Origin: Prevotella sp. CAG:732
Lineage (GTDB): Bacteria; Bacteroidota; Bacteroidia; Bacteroidales; Bacteroidaceae
Reading direction: 5' to 3'
Length of the DNA stretch: 58,191 nucleotides
NCBI GenBank assembly: GCA_000436035.1
Contig: FR893192.1
Span: 1-58,191 of the forward strand
The stretch's first letter is position 1; every line of letters begins with the position of its first letter. Below are positions 43,001-50,974 of this stretch, piece after piece. A program made the position numbers and the translations under genes. The notes beneath the pieces are model-generated. The model saw only the letters and a program-made list of their open reading frames with translations. It was not told where the DNA came from and did not search any database.

Positions 43001-43405
43001 TTATTCGTCAGAGTCGATATTGAGGAAGTTAGGGTCGCTGTCTATCACACTCTTTACTCCTTGGATAGCTCCTCCAAACTGTTGGATAAGGTCTTTGAGT
43101 TGTTGGGAGGCGTTCTTGGCTGCGTATTTCATGAGGTAAGTTCCGCAGATGCCTTTTAGCCTGCCGATTTCTTTCATCTCCTCATCGGTGTATTCCGAGC
43201 GATGCTCATCTATCTCGTTGTTGATGTTGTCCAGACTTTGCGAAATGGCAGCCCAGTCATCATCAGAATAGTCTTTGCTGTTTTGTTTGAGGTCTTCACT
43301 TAATTCCTCAAGGTCGTGGATGGGTGTGTTCTTGTTGTTGCAAGAAGTGAAAGTGAGTGTCCAGATTGCTAGACAACCTATCAGTAGGTATTTAGATATT
43401 CTCAT
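43001..43405 (-). CDS. small helical lipoprotein (DUF6565-like)
   Basis: Encodes a 134-residue lipoprotein (lipobox FTSC, Cys22). The mature part is helical and acidic, with LEELSEDLKQNSKDYSDDDW and YTDEEMKEIGRLKGI, a pattern of small Bacteroidota proteins of the DUF6565 kind. No catalytic residues are evident. It is the second gene of the operon, 57 bases ahead of the larger lipoprotein and 29 bases behind the 58-residue membrane protein. Confidence 0.75.
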   Translation of the reverse strand: MRISKYLLIGCLAIWTLTFTSCNNKNTPIHDLEELSEDLKQNSKDYSDDDWAAISQSLDNINNEIDEHRSEYTDEEMKEIGRLKGICGTYLMKYAAKNASQQLKDLIQQFGGAIQGVKSVIDSDPNFLNIDSDE

Positions 43406-43434
43406 GGGTACAATGTGTTAAAAGGTGTGATGTG

Positions 43435-43611
43435 TTATAGGTACAAGAAGTGTCTTACCAAAGAAAACACGATGATGACTAAACCGATGATTTTACAGGT
43501 CAGCTCTATCATCTGTTGCTTTCTCTTTTTCCGTTTGCGTCGTTTCCCATCGGTAAAGAACATAGGAACGACAAACCAAATCAGTAGTCCTATTATGATT
43601 CCGATAATCAT
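43435..43611 (-). CDS. 58-residue two-helix membrane protein, first gene of the operon
   Basis: A short open frame that begins with ATG at 43611 and ends with TAA at 43435-43437. The N-terminal helix is MIIGIIIGLLIWFVVPMFF and a second helix is IIGLVIIVFSLV. Between them is a strongly basic stretch (KRRKRKKRK) that should lie in the cytoplasm, giving a hairpin with both ends outside. It is the first frame after the consensus promoter at 43669-43699 (leader about 50 bases) and lies 29 bases ahead of the next operon gene. Position and the clean helix-basic-helix design argue that it is real. No family recognised. Confidence 0.75.
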   Translation of the reverse strand: MIIGIIIGLLIWFVVPMFFTDGKRRKRKKRKQQMIELTCKIIGLVIIVFSLVRHFLYL

Positions 43612-43668
43612 AGTGCAATTTATTTAAAAGTTATGCAGGGGTTTGGCTCTGCGAATAAGTAACAACTG

Positions 43669-43699
43669 CAAATTTATAAAAAATAAGTAAACGACCAAA
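43669..43699 (-). promoter_or_regulatory. promoter of the ten-gene operon
   Basis: On the minus strand a -33 TTTG (plus 43696-43699) and a -7 TAAATTTG (plus 43669-43676) are 19 bases apart, a perfect match to the phylum consensus. The start near 43662 precedes the 58-residue gene. I see no second consensus promoter in the larger gaps downstream. Confidence 0.85.
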
Positions 43700-43916
43700 A
43701 TTATTTTACCTAAACTTTTCTTTGTAATAGGTATTTTTGATACTTTAACGTCAAATTTACGAAATGAGCGGTCTTTTCCTATGGTATTCTTGGTGACTAC
43801 ACCCATTTAACTTTCTTTTGCGAAATCCTATGCAAGGTTATGTGATTTTTGAGTTTTAGCTATAGATTTTGAATCAAAACGAAGTATAACGAGAAAGAAA
43901 TAAAGAAAGGAAAAAT

Positions 43917-44669
43917 ATGAAAAGACTTAGAAGCTTAGCCTTGATGGCTTTGGGCGTGATGACGCTTGCCTTGTCATTCTCCTCTTGCTCTGATGATGAT
44001 GACAACGACTATTGGAAGATGGTGCCGAATGCACTGGTGACGGTGAAACCTATCAGCGATGGTTGCTATTTCCAGTTGGATGACAACACGACTTTGAAGC
44101 CTGGTAATATCAACAAGAAACCTTTCGGCGACAAGGAGGTACGTGCCTTGGTCAACTATTCTGTGACCGACCAAAAGGACGAGACCTATGGACAGGTGGT
44201 CAACGTGAACTGGATAGATAGTATCTTGACCAAGAAGCCTGTGCCTTGTCTTGCCACTCCTGAAGAGAATGATGCCAAGTATGGTCATGATGCCGTTGAT
44301 ATCGTCCGTGACTGGGTGACGATAGCCGAGGATGGTTATCTCACGCTTCGCTTCCGTGCTCTCTGGGGAAATGTGAAGGCACATTCCATCAACTTGATTG
44401 CGAATGTAAATCCTGAGAATCCTTACGAGGTGGAGCTTCGCCACAATACAAATGGCGATCCTCAGATGAGATGGGGAGATGCCCTAGTGGCTTTCGACCT
44501 CAATGGCGTGGTGCCTGATACCAATGGCAAGACAGTGAAGTTGACCATCAAGTGGAAATCTACGGCAGGTGAGAAGAGTGTGGATTTCGACTATTGCTCT
44601 CGCAAGACCATCGCCAGCCCAACCCTGCTCAATGGCTTCGCAAAAGCCGGTGAGGTTGTTGTGCGATAA
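43917..44669 (+). CDS. NigD-like lipoprotein
   Basis: Encodes a 250-residue lipoprotein (lipobox FSSC, Cys24, followed by SDDDDND). The domain layout matches NigD-like proteins: an N-terminal OB-like barrel (ALVTVKPISDGCYFQLDDNTTLKPGN) and a C-terminal immunoglobulin-like part (DWVTIAEDGYLTLRFRALWG...ELRHNTNGD). The name comes from the nigrescin bacteriocin region of Prevotella nigrescens, but most homologues lie outside bacteriocin loci and have no known role. It is monocistronic, divergent from the large operon, and ends in a bidirectional terminator. Confidence 0.88.
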   Translation: MKRLRSLALMALGVMTLALSFSSCSDDDDNDYWKMVPNALVTVKPISDGCYFQLDDNTTLKPGNINKKPFGDKEVRALVNYSVTDQKDETYGQVVNVNWIDSILTKKPVPCLATPEENDAKYGHDAVDIVRDWVTIAEDGYLTLRFRALWGNVKAHSINLIANVNPENPYEVELRHNTNGDPQMRWGDALVAFDLNGVVPDTNGKTVKLTIKWKSTAGEKSVDFDYCSRKTIASPTLLNGFAKAGEVVVR

Positions 44670-44738
44670 GAAGGAATGTCCTCTAAAAGCTCGATAATAG
44701 GTAAAAAGATGATTTATATTGTGTATGAGGAAAAGAAG

Positions 44739-44778
44739 AGGGGCGTGACCATCGTTTGATGTCTGCGCCCCTTGATTC
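44739..44778. terminator. bidirectional terminator between the NigD-like and DUF3298 genes
   Basis: AGGGGCG (44739-44745) pairs with CGCCCCT (44766-44772). T-rich tracts lie on both sides (ATTCTTTTTA rightward, CTTCTTTTCC leftward). It serves two convergent genes. Confidence 0.7.
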
Positions 44779-44820
44779 TTTTTATGCCGTGCAGAGTGTC
44801 ATCCAACGCCGTGCAAGGTG

Positions 44821-45729
44821 CTACTGAATGAGCTTTGCCGCCTCTGGCGTCAAGTATGACTTGATTTCTGAATAAGGAATCGTAAACTCCACGATGCCCA
44901 TGGCATACGGACCAATCTCATACTGCTGATAGGCGAAATGAACGCCATCCTTGGTGAGAAAAGGGGTATGGGCAGGCAATGGGATGATGCCATTCTCGAT
45001 AAAGAGAAACTCGTTCAGATTCTTGTCTGTGACAGGATCTTCCTTGTTGTATTCGTTCAGATAAGAGATGACTCCCTTTCGCAAGATGGGTTGCAACTTC
45101 TTCACTTGTGTCGTGTCAACCGTCTCTGTCAGCAACTTGCCTGTGGCTTTGATGATATTAAACGACTGGTCGAAACTCGAACCATGTGCTCCTGCCAAGT
45201 AAGCATAAGAGAAGCAGTTGTATGTGATATACTTGTCTGTCTCTGCTTTCTTGTTGAGATTCAGTTCATAGCACATATTGATGTTGGCGCGAGAGTCATA
45301 CTTCTTAATGTCCGCTATCTGTTCTTTCAGATACTTGAAGTTGTCCTTGCCATATTTCTCGATGACCACCTTGGCATTAGCGAGGTCGCCAGCGTATGCC
45401 TTGTAACTCTTACTGCCATCCTCATTGACGGCGGCGAGGTAAGCATCTGCCATCTTTTGGTTGAGTATTTTCCGAACGTTGGAAGCCAAGTCATCGGTTC
45501 CAGTAGGGTAATCCACCCGAATGACGACATCTAAATTCTTGCCTTCTTGCAGATTGCAACTATCCATTTTGACAACTAGGGTGTCGGTTTCTTGTGCAGC
45601 CTGTGCTTCAGTAGTTGTCAATGAATCACTGCTATTGGTACCTTGTGCTTTGGTCGAACTTGCTTTGCAACTGCTCAGGAAACAAGCCGTCAAGGCAAGT
45701 GTAATGATTGTTAATTGTGTTTTTTTCAT
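44821..45729 (-). CDS. DUF3298-type lipoprotein
   Basis: Encodes a 302-residue lipoprotein (lipobox LSSC, Cys21). The mature protein starts with a Ser/Thr/Glu-rich linker. A DUF4163/DUF3298-like region follows: a helix-strand core with YNCFSYAYLAGAHGSSFDQSFNI and, near the end, VHFAYQQYEIGPYAMGIVEFTIPYSEI. The second stretch is the hallmark of DUF3298, also present in RsiV-type proteins. Some relatives bind lysozyme or peptidoglycan, but that cannot be claimed here. A -7-like TATCTTTG lies about 30 bases upstream (plus 45759-45766). Confidence 0.82.
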   Translation of the reverse strand: MKKTQLTIITLALTACFLSSCKASSTKAQGTNSSDSLTTTEAQAAQETDTLVVKMDSCNLQEGKNLDVVIRVDYPTGTDDLASNVRKILNQKMADAYLAAVNEDGSKSYKAYAGDLANAKVVIEKYGKDNFKYLKEQIADIKKYDSRANINMCYELNLNKKAETDKYITYNCFSYAYLAGAHGSSFDQSFNIIKATGKLLTETVDTTQVKKLQPILRKGVISYLNEYNKEDPVTDKNLNEFLFIENGIIPLPAHTPFLTKDGVHFAYQQYEIGPYAMGIVEFTIPYSEIKSYLTPEAAKLIQ

Positions 45730-45847
45730 TTTTATATCTCCTTCATTAAGTTCAAGGGCAAAGATAGGCTATTAATCTGAATGTACCGCTTTTTCTTGAC
45801 TTTATTTAACGAATAAAGCATAAGGCGTGCATTTTGTTGCCAATAAT

Positions 45848-45878
45848 TTTGCTTTTTGCGAGAATTGTGTTACCTTTG
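45848..45878 (+). promoter_or_regulatory. promoter of the flippase/glycan operon
   Basis: A -33 TTTG at 45848-45851 and a -7 TACCTTTG at 45871-45878 are 19 bases apart. The start near 45885 leaves a leader of about 70 bases before the flippase ATG at 45957. Confidence 0.75.
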
Positions 45879-45956
45879 CGCTGAAAAAATCCTGTTGCTC
45901 GATTGATGCAAGGGCGGCGATAGGGTATCGTAAATAAAATTGTAGGGAAAGATTAG

Positions 45957-47399
45957 ATGGCAGAAACTTTAAAGGAAAAAACAGCTAAAGGTCTCTTTTG
46001 GGGCGCGATGAACAATGGGGCGATGCAAGTCATCGGCTTGGTGTTCGGTATCGTGCTTGGTAGATTGCTGACTCCAAGCGATTATGGTATGATAGCCATG
46101 ATTACCGTTTTCTCCTTGATAGCCACTGCCTTGCAAAACTCTGGATTCATCACGGCGATTACCAACTTGAAGAAACCGACTGACAACGACTACAACTCTG
46201 TCTTCTGGTTCAACATCACCGTAGGTTTCTCTTTGTATGTCATCTTGTTTTTCTCGGCTCCTTTGATAGCGGCATATTATCATACGCCAGCCTTGACTCC
46301 CCTTTGCAGATATGCTTTCTTGTCAATCTTGTTTGCCAGTCTCAGCACCGCCCAGTCTGCCTACCTCTTCAAGAACATGATGGTGAAGCAGCGAGCCCAG
46401 TCGGGCATCATCGCAACCTTGTCGTCAAGTATCGTCGGGGTCTTGATGGCTTTCTTGGACATGTCGTATTGGGCATTGGCGACACAGACAATCATCTACA
46501 ACATAGTCAATACCGCTCTTTTTTGGTACTATTCGCCATGGCGACCAAACCGCCACATTGATTTCGCACCAGTGAGAAAGATGTTTAGGTTTAGTTGCAA
46601 GCTCTTGGCGACGACCATTACGACGCATATCAATAATAATGTGCTGAATATCTTGTTGGGCCATTATTTCTCAGCCCATGAGACGGGTAACTATAACCAG
46701 GCTTACCAATGGGATTTCAAGGCGTTTTCTGTGATTCAGGGAATGGTGGACTCCGTGGGACAACCTGTCATGGTGGATTTGCGAGACCAGCCCGAAAGGC
46801 AACTGAAAGCTTTGCGCAAACTGATTAGGCTGACGGCTTTCATCTCCTTCCCTTTGATGTTAGGCTTTGGTATGGTGTCAAGGGAGTTTATCATCATTAC
46901 GATTACCGAGAAATGGTTGGCGAGTGCTGACTTGCTGAGAATCCTTTGCATCAGCGGCGCAGTGCTCCCTATATGCTCCCTGTTGTCGAATTTGTTGGTG
47001 AGCAAGGGAAAGTCGGGAACTTATTTCTTGGTGACATTCTCCTTGGGCATCGTACAGATAGTGGCCATGCTCTTGATATGGCAATGGGGTATCCACAATA
47101 TGGTGAAGACTTATGTGGTACTCAACCTGATATGGTTGTTTATCTGGCAGTATTTCGCCAACAAGCTGATAGGCTACAAGGTATGGATGTTCCTGAAAGA
47201 CATCCTGCCGTTTGCTTTGGCAGCCTTGTGCGTGATGACGGTCACTTATGTGGCTACCATGGGGATAGAGCAACTCATATTGTTGCTGATGGCTCGTGTG
47301 GTGATGGCTGTCGTGCTTTATTATTTGGTGATGAGAATAGCAGGAGCTGCCATCTTGAAGGAATGTATGGGGTTCTTGAAGCATAAATTAGGAAAGTAG
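45957..47399 (+). CDS. Wzx/WzxC-type polysaccharide flippase (MOP superfamily)
   Basis: Encodes a 480-residue polytopic inner-membrane protein with about 12-14 helices. The N-terminus (KEKTAKGLFWGAMNNGAMQVIGLVFGIVLGRLLTPSDYGMIAM) matches WzxC/LPS flippases. A central YNQAYQWDFKAFSVIQG...GQPVM stretch is also a family hallmark. It should flip undecaprenyl-linked oligosaccharide units to the periplasmic face. It heads a run of four plus-strand genes (flippase, GT2, cytidylyltransferase, SDR) behind a consensus promoter, and its stop codon is six bases before the next ATG. No Wzy polymerase is seen in the window. Confidence 0.92.
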   Translation: MAETLKEKTAKGLFWGAMNNGAMQVIGLVFGIVLGRLLTPSDYGMIAMITVFSLIATALQNSGFITAITNLKKPTDNDYNSVFWFNITVGFSLYVILFFSAPLIAAYYHTPALTPLCRYAFLSILFASLSTAQSAYLFKNMMVKQRAQSGIIATLSSSIVGVLMAFLDMSYWALATQTIIYNIVNTALFWYYSPWRPNRHIDFAPVRKMFRFSCKLLATTITTHINNNVLNILLGHYFSAHETGNYNQAYQWDFKAFSVIQGMVDSVGQPVMVDLRDQPERQLKALRKLIRLTAFISFPLMLGFGMVSREFIIITITEKWLASADLLRILCISGAVLPICSLLSNLLVSKGKSGTYFLVTFSLGIVQIVAMLLIWQWGIHNMVKTYVVLNLIWLFIWQYFANKLIGYKVWMFLKDILPFALAALCVMTVTYVATMGIEQLILLLMARVVMAVVLYYLVMRIAGAAILKECMGFLKHKLGK

Positions 47400-47405
47400 G
47401 TGGAT

Positions 47406-48356
47406 ATGGAAAAGACGGTTTCTGTAATTATGGGTACATATAATGGTGAAAAGTACATCCGAGAGCAATTGGATTCGATACTTTCCCAGACTTATTCTAT
47501 CAAGGAGATTATCATCCAGGACGATGGGTCCACGGATGGCACGGTTCGCATTTGTGAGGAATATGCAGAGATATATTCGAATGTCCTGTTTTCTCGAAAC
47601 GAGAGAAACTTGGGCTTTAATCTCAACTTTAAGTCGGCAGCACAGAGGGCGACGGGGGATTTCGTGGCCATCTGCGACCAAGATGACGTGTGGTTTCCTC
47701 AGAAAATAGCCAGGCAAGTGGAAGCGATAGGGGAGCATGACCTTTGTTTCTCCACTCATTTGCGAGGCGCGGATATGCAACATACTCATTTGGTAAGTCC
47801 GCAGTATTCCTTGGAAGCTTTGCTGTTTTGTGGCTTCGCTGGGCACACCATGTTGCTGCGCCGTGAGTTTATACAGACTTCGGAGTATTGGATAGACAAG
47901 ATTATGTACGACTGGAGTCTTGCCATTTGTGCCCAGTTGCATGGAGGCATCGCCTTTGTGGACGAGCCGCTCAATTGGCATCGCACCAACGAGGAGTCCG
48001 CCTGTCATGTCGAACTGAAGAGATATGGTAAGCAAGTGGCTGTACGTCCTACTTATCAGCCTTATCTCTATGGCATCCGTAACTTCCGACGCTTGCAGAA
48101 AAAGCCCAACTGGCAGAGGCTGTATACTTTTATCTATGAGCATACGGAGGAGGAGAGGTTTCGGTTGGCTCATCGCATGACTCGTTGTATGCTATCGCAT
48201 CATCTTGTATCTTTGCTTCAGCTGTGCTGGTTGTGTATGCGGCATGGTGATAGCGTTTATTATCGAAAGAACGCAAAGGGAATCATGGGGAAGGTTCGCT
48301 CCTTCTGCTATCCTCTCATCTTTTCCTACAACAATGTGCAATATGATAGAAACTAA
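47406..48356 (+). CDS. GT2-family glycosyltransferase (rhamnosyltransferase-like)
   Basis: Encodes a 316-residue GT-A enzyme. The N-terminus has VIMGTYNGEKYIREQLDSIL and the donor-binding QDDGSTDGT. The segment FVAICDQDDVWFPQKI provides the metal-binding acidic motif. The C-terminal half, rich in Arg and aromatics, probably contacts the membrane or the lipid-linked acceptor. I chose the ATG at 47406 over the GTG two codons earlier. It is translationally close to the flippase gene, so it probably builds the exported repeat unit. Donor sugar unknown. Confidence 0.9.
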   Translation: MEKTVSVIMGTYNGEKYIREQLDSILSQTYSIKEIIIQDDGSTDGTVRICEEYAEIYSNVLFSRNERNLGFNLNFKSAAQRATGDFVAICDQDDVWFPQKIARQVEAIGEHDLCFSTHLRGADMQHTHLVSPQYSLEALLFCGFAGHTMLLRREFIQTSEYWIDKIMYDWSLAICAQLHGGIAFVDEPLNWHRTNEESACHVELKRYGKQVAVRPTYQPYLYGIRNFRRLQKKPNWQRLYTFIYEHTEEERFRLAHRMTRCMLSHHLVSLLQLCWLCMRHGDSVYYRKNAKGIMGKVRSFCYPLIFSYNNVQYDRN

Positions 48357-48371
48357 TAAAACAAGATAAAT

Positions 48372-49091
48372 ATGAACATCGCATTATTGACTGCTGGCGG
48401 TGTAGGCAACCGCATGGGACAGGACATTCCCAAACAGTTTATGACTATTGACAACGTGCCTGTTATCATCTATACGATGCAAGCGTTCCAAAACCATCCT
48501 CTTATCGATGGCATCTGTGTCGTTTGCCTAAAGGGATGGGAAGTGGTGCTGCAAGCGTACGCCAACCAGTTTAATATCACCAAGTTCAAATGGATATTCG
48601 AGGGTGGTGATAGCAATCAGCATTCTATCCGCAATGGACTTTGGGGACTGAGGGATGCCGGATGCGATGGGAATGACATCATCTTGGTGCATGACGGAGT
48701 TCGCCCTTTGGTCTCAGAACGCATCATTTCGGAAAACATCGAGAAATGCCAGAAGTATGGTTATGCCATCACGGGAATGATATGCAAGGAAGCCATCATG
48801 CAGAAAGTGGATGATTGCGTGAAGAATATTGATATACCTCGTGAGCGTCTCGTTCGTACGCAGACCCCTCATACCTATCCTTTGCACACCTTGCTCAAGG
48901 CTCATGAAGAGGCTGACAGCAAGGGCATTGATGGAACAGTGGCTTCTTGTACGTTGATGGCAGAATTGGGAATAGAAGACCAACACTTGGTGATGGGATC
49001 AGAGAAAAATGGCTTGAAGTTGACACAGACAGAGGATGTGGAGCTTTTCAAGGCATTGAAACATACGACCAAGGATGAGTGGTTGAAGTAG
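48372..49091 (+). CDS. IspD/TarI-family cytidylyltransferase
   Basis: Encodes a 239-residue nucleotidyltransferase. The CTP-binding signature is LTAGGVGNRMGQDIPKQF at 6-23. HDGVRPLV (about 117-124) and RTQTPHTYPL (about 160-169) are further family motifs. IspD makes CDP-ME in isoprenoid synthesis, while TarI and relatives make CDP-ribitol or other CDP-polyols. The setting between a GT2, an SDR gene and a licD gene, far from ispF, favours a CDP-polyol role in glycan decoration. The C-terminus (GLKLTQTEDVELFKAL) fits both. Sequence alone does not exclude its being the cell's IspD. Confidence 0.85.
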   Translation: MNIALLTAGGVGNRMGQDIPKQFMTIDNVPVIIYTMQAFQNHPLIDGICVVCLKGWEVVLQAYANQFNITKFKWIFEGGDSNQHSIRNGLWGLRDAGCDGNDIILVHDGVRPLVSERIISENIEKCQKYGYAITGMICKEAIMQKVDDCVKNIDIPRERLVRTQTPHTYPLHTLLKAHEEADSKGIDGTVASCTLMAELGIEDQHLVMGSEKNGLKLTQTEDVELFKALKHTTKDEWLK

Positions 49092-49137
49092 ATGATGAGT
49101 TGACGTAAAAGAATATAAGATAGAACGTGTAGTGCTT

Positions 49138-50157
49138 ATGGAGTGTTATCAGGAAGATGTCCGGACTGCTTTGGCGGAGTTCTCATTGCCATGGGAAAAA
49201 CTCAGCGGTAAAAATATCTTAGTGTTGGGAGCGACAGGACTGATAGGCGGTTGCTTGGTGGATATGTTGTTGGCTTATCCTGGCATAGATTATCATGTCT
49301 ATGCTGCGGGTAGAAACGTGGAGCGTGCCAGCAGGCGTTTTGCTGCTTATGCGGAATCTCCCTTCTATCATTTCCTTCCCTTTGATGTGACCTCTCCTTT
49401 GCAGACAGACCTCAACTTCGATTATATTGTGGATGCTGCTGGTGGCGCAAGTCCTCAGCTTTATGTCTCTGACCCTGTGGGCGTGATGAAGGCAAACTTC
49501 ATGGGAGTGGACAATTTGTTGCGCTTTGGCCTGGCTCATGGACTTAGCAAGATGGTCTATGTCTCTTCGGGCGAAGTCTATGGTGAAGGGGATGGGAGAG
49601 TCTTTGATGAGGATTATAGTGGTTACGTCAATCCTACGACCGTGCGGGCTTGTTATCCTTCCGCCAAGCGTGCAGCCGAAACCTTATGCGTCTGCTATGC
49701 TCAACAATATGGGGTCGATGTGTCGATAGCCCGTCCATGCCATATTTATGGTCCTTACTTCACGGAATCCGACAATCGTGTCTATGCTCAGTTTGTGCGC
49801 AATGTATTGAGAGGGGAAGACATCATCCTGAAAAGCAAGGGTGAGGCTTTTCGCTCCTGGACGTATGTGGTGGATTGTGCGATGGCTTTGCTTCATATTC
49901 TTCTTAAGGGAGAAAATGCGCAAGCCTATAACATAGCCAACGAGGAGTCGAATGTCACCATCCGCCACTTGGCAGAATGTGTGGCTGAGTTGGCAGGAAG
50001 GGAAGTGAGGTTTGACATCCCACAGGAAGCCAACCAAGGCAATACGACCCCGATTACCAAGGCGGTATTCTCTACCCGGAAAATAGAGAGATTGGGGTGG
50101 AAACCTCTTTTCAGTCTTCGAGAAGGCATGGAGCATACCATTAATGCCTTGGCGTAA
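49138..50157 (+). CDS. NAD-dependent epimerase/dehydratase (extended SDR)
   Basis: Encodes a 339-residue extended short-chain dehydrogenase. The NAD-binding motif GATGLIGG is at 31-38. The catalytic Ser region is YVSSGEVYGEG and the Tyr-x3-Lys pair is in CYPSAKRAAE. ARPCHIYGP and RSWTYVVDCA are typical of nucleotide-sugar epimerases, decarboxylases and dehydratases. The ATG at 49138 is preferred to the GTG at 49132. It is 46 bases after the cytidylyltransferase gene, so its substrate may be a CDP-linked sugar or polyol precursor. Its last 17 bases overlap the 3' end of licD on the other strand. Confidence 0.87.
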   Translation: MECYQEDVRTALAEFSLPWEKLSGKNILVLGATGLIGGCLVDMLLAYPGIDYHVYAAGRNVERASRRFAAYAESPFYHFLPFDVTSPLQTDLNFDYIVDAAGGASPQLYVSDPVGVMKANFMGVDNLLRFGLAHGLSKMVYVSSGEVYGEGDGRVFDEDYSGYVNPTTVRACYPSAKRAAETLCVCYAQQYGVDVSIARPCHIYGPYFTESDNRVYAQFVRNVLRGEDIILKSKGEAFRSWTYVVDCAMALLHILLKGENAQAYNIANEESNVTIRHLAECVAELAGREVRFDIPQEANQGNTTPITKAVFSTRKIERLGWKPLFSLREGMEHTINALA

Positions 50158-50956
50158 GCTCTGGCACGATGAAGATGGAATGAAATTCCCTTTTCTCTAC
50201 AGGTGGTATTTGCATATAGTCGCCGTATAGGTCGGTGAGATAGGAGTCGGGATTGTTGGGCGCAGGAAATTCCTTGCCTTCAAATTTGATAGTTCCTAAT
50301 GGCTTGATGGCTTTCTTGTCAAAGGAGATGCCACGGCCATTGAGGTAAGGAACGTCTGAGCAGCGAGTCTTTTCTCCGAAACAACTAACTATCTTCCATG
50401 TTGCGGAATAGAGATAGTACTTGGCGCCGAAGTAGAAGAACTCGGCGAAAGAACGCAGGGAGTAGTAATGCTTGTGGTGCAAGATGGAGTTGCTCTTCGA
50501 AATCTCTTTGGTCAGTATCTTGATCCATTTTCGAGAAATGTTCGGATAGTCGACAAAGGGGAAAATGTCGACAAAGATGCCTTTTACATAGGGCTGGGAG
50601 AAGTCGTCTCCTTGTTCTATGTACAAGGAGTTCTTGTCTCTAATCTTGGTGATGGGCTCTTTGGAGCCTGGGTCTGTAGCTGGTGTCTGTAGGAACAACC
50701 ATTCAGGCAACTCTTTTGGGGCGATTTGCTCAAATCGTTTCTCGTCTTCGAGCGACATGGCTATGTCGATGTCGTCGTCCCATGGTATGAAACCTCCATG
50801 GCGGATAGCTCCTAACAAGCTGCCGCCATCCAACCAATACTCGATATTGTGGCGTTTGCAAATCTTGTCTATTTCTTCCAAGATGGAAAGTTGCTTGAGC
50901 TGGCAAGAGCGCAAGTTCTGTTGGGTATAAGCCTTGATGTTATTATGAAAGTTCAT
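50141..50956 (-). CDS. LicD-family phosphotransferase
   Basis: Encodes a 271-residue LicD/fukutin-type enzyme of the nucleotidyltransferase fold. The hallmark YWLDGGSLLGAIRHGGFIPW followed by DDDIDI (about 41-65) carries the metal-binding Asp residues. LicD enzymes transfer phosphocholine or polyol-phosphate from CDP donors to glycans; the human relatives FKRP and fukutin use CDP-ribitol. A CDP-generating enzyme 1 kb away (48372) makes a polyol-phosphate transfer attractive here. It is the second gene of a minus-strand pair, 18 bases after the membrane protein at 50975. Confidence 0.9.
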   Translation of the reverse strand: MNFHNNIKAYTQQNLRSCQLKQLSILEEIDKICKRHNIEYWLDGGSLLGAIRHGGFIPWDDDIDIAMSLEDEKRFEQIAPKELPEWLFLQTPATDPGSKEPITKIRDKNSLYIEQGDDFSQPYVKGIFVDIFPFVDYPNISRKWIKILTKEISKSNSILHHKHYYSLRSFAEFFYFGAKYYLYSATWKIVSCFGEKTRCSDVPYLNGRGISFDKKAIKPLGTIKFEGKEFPAPNNPDSYLTDLYGDYMQIPPVEKREFHSIFIVPELTPRH

Positions 50957-50974
50957 CTTTGTCTCGGAATTTAT

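Noticed and set aside
43624..43806. 60-codon minus-strand open frame upstream of the large operon
   Set aside because: The consensus promoter at 43669-43699 lies inside it, so the operon transcript starts within the frame. Composition does not look protein-like.
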